This document shows, piece by piece, positions 6,122 through 6,537 of a DNA stretch of 6,537 nt. The stretch's first letter is position 1, and every line of letters starts with the position of its first letter. Under the pieces are notes generated by a model, which saw nothing but the letters and a program-made list of their open reading frames with translations, searched no databases and had not been told where the DNA came from. The DNA is taken from contig JAUPLK010000099.1 in NCBI GenBank assembly GCA_030836925.1, forward strand, positions 1 through 6,537, written 5' to 3'. The DNA is from Pseudomonadota bacterium (GTDB lineage: Bacteria; Pseudomonadota; Gammaproteobacteria; Steroidobacterales; GCA-2729495). The translations under genes and the position numbers were made by a program.

Positions 6122-6537
6122 CTACCGGGACAGCGATTCGATGCGGAAACGCGCCACCTTGCTGCCAGCGGCCCGGGCATCGTCCGGTACCGGCCAGGGC
6201 TGGCCATCAACGCTCAGGCGCACGCCCGGCGCATTGCCAAGTGCCACGCTGAAAGGCGGCTGGCCGCTCAGCACCTGGCGGCTGCCGGCGGGCTGTTCAC
6301 CGGACAGCAGGCGTCCGGAACTGTCGCTGATCTCCACCCAGGAGGCCGCCTCGAATTCGAGTACCAGTTTGCCGATCTCGGCAGTCGAGGTGTCCGGTGC
6401 TGGCGGTGCTGGCTCCAGCTCCAGCGCCTGCACCGGCCCTGCCGGGAGCACGGGCACTTCGGCCTGATTCTGGACCTGCGGCGGCGCGGTTTCAGGCGGC
6501 GGCACACCGCCCTCCTCAGCCGGTCGGAAAACCAGGA
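6122..6537 (-). CDS. rodZ: Cytoskeletal protein RodZ, C-terminal periplasmic part (partial)
   Basis: The 5' end of the gene lies beyond the right edge; 137 complete codons plus stop are visible. The fragment begins LVFRP, probably just past the transmembrane helix. A proline/glutamate-rich linker follows (about fragment residues 5-55, with PPPETAPPQ and EPAPPAPDTS). The last 80 residues match the RodZ C-terminal domain (DUF4115): KLVLEFEAASWVEISDSSGRLL (56-77), QPPFSVALGNAPGVRLSVDGQPW (92-114) and KVARFRIE (126-133). RodZ is an inner-membrane protein whose cytoplasmic helix-turn-helix region binds MreB and supports rod shape. That region is not in the window, so identity rests on the C-terminal domain and the hisS neighbourhood. 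The open frame has no stop up to the edge, so a GTG at 6505 is internal and not the start. The TAG stop at 6122-6124 is nine bases before hisS. Confidence 0.9.
   Translation of the reverse strand, partial: LVFRPAEEGGVPPPETAPPQVQNQAEVPVLPAGPVQALELEPAPPAPDTSTAEIGKLVLEFEAASWVEISDSSGRLLSGEQPAGSRQVLSGQPPFSVALGNAPGVRLSVDGQPWPVPDDARAAGSKVARFRIESLSR

Noticed and set aside
1..6537. An undescribed defence, mobile or biosynthetic system
   Set aside because: All genes belong to well-known conserved families in near-standard order; there are no transposases, integrases, CRISPR repeats, toxin-antitoxin pairs or unexplained gaps over 100 bases.

Overview
The window is a GC-rich bacterial chromosomal segment carrying ordinary housekeeping genes. 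The gene set and order, rodZ-hisS-yfgM-bamB-der on the minus strand, is the gammaproteobacterial layout (the E. coli order is rodZ-ispG-hisS-yfgM-bamB-der). The high GC, the frequent GTG/TTG starts, the GTAGGAGCGGCTTCAGCCGC-type palindromes and a MetX-family acyltransferase with an unusual oxyanion/substrate-loop sequence point towards the Xanthomonadales or a neighbouring deep gammaproteobacterial lineage. That placement is inference from recalled family features, not a search.

Layout, left to right. Positions 1-236 (+) are the last 77 codons of xseA (exonuclease VII large subunit). Positions 237-316 hold a pair of inverted REP-like palindromes between the convergent 3' ends of xseA and the next gene. 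All remaining genes are on the minus strand, so they read from right to left: rodZ (3' part only, 6122-6537), hisS (4832-6112), yfgM (4101-4802), bamB (2905-4104), der (1498-2886) and a metX-family acyltransferase (313-1419). Spacers are 9, 29, -1 or -4 (overlap), 18 and 78 bases, so rodZ through der look like one transcription unit. The acyltransferase may be read through from der or have its own promoter in the 78-base gap.

The cluster groups envelope and translation functions. RodZ ties the MreB cytoskeleton to cell shape. HisRS charges tRNA-His. YfgM is a membrane-anchored TPR protein linked to the SecYEG translocon and periplasmic chaperones. BamB is the beta-propeller lipoprotein of the outer-membrane BAM complex. 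Der is a double-GTPase ribosome assembly factor. The terminal gene belongs to sulfur amino-acid synthesis.

I found no mobile element, CRISPR array, RNA gene, toxin system or undescribed multigene system. The points worth a second look are small: the paired REP hairpins with a compensatory base-pair swap, one of which supplies the acyltransferase stop codon; the likely substrate of that acyltransferase; a Glu in the first Der G4 motif; an atypical BamB lipobox; and the absence of ispG between rodZ and hisS.
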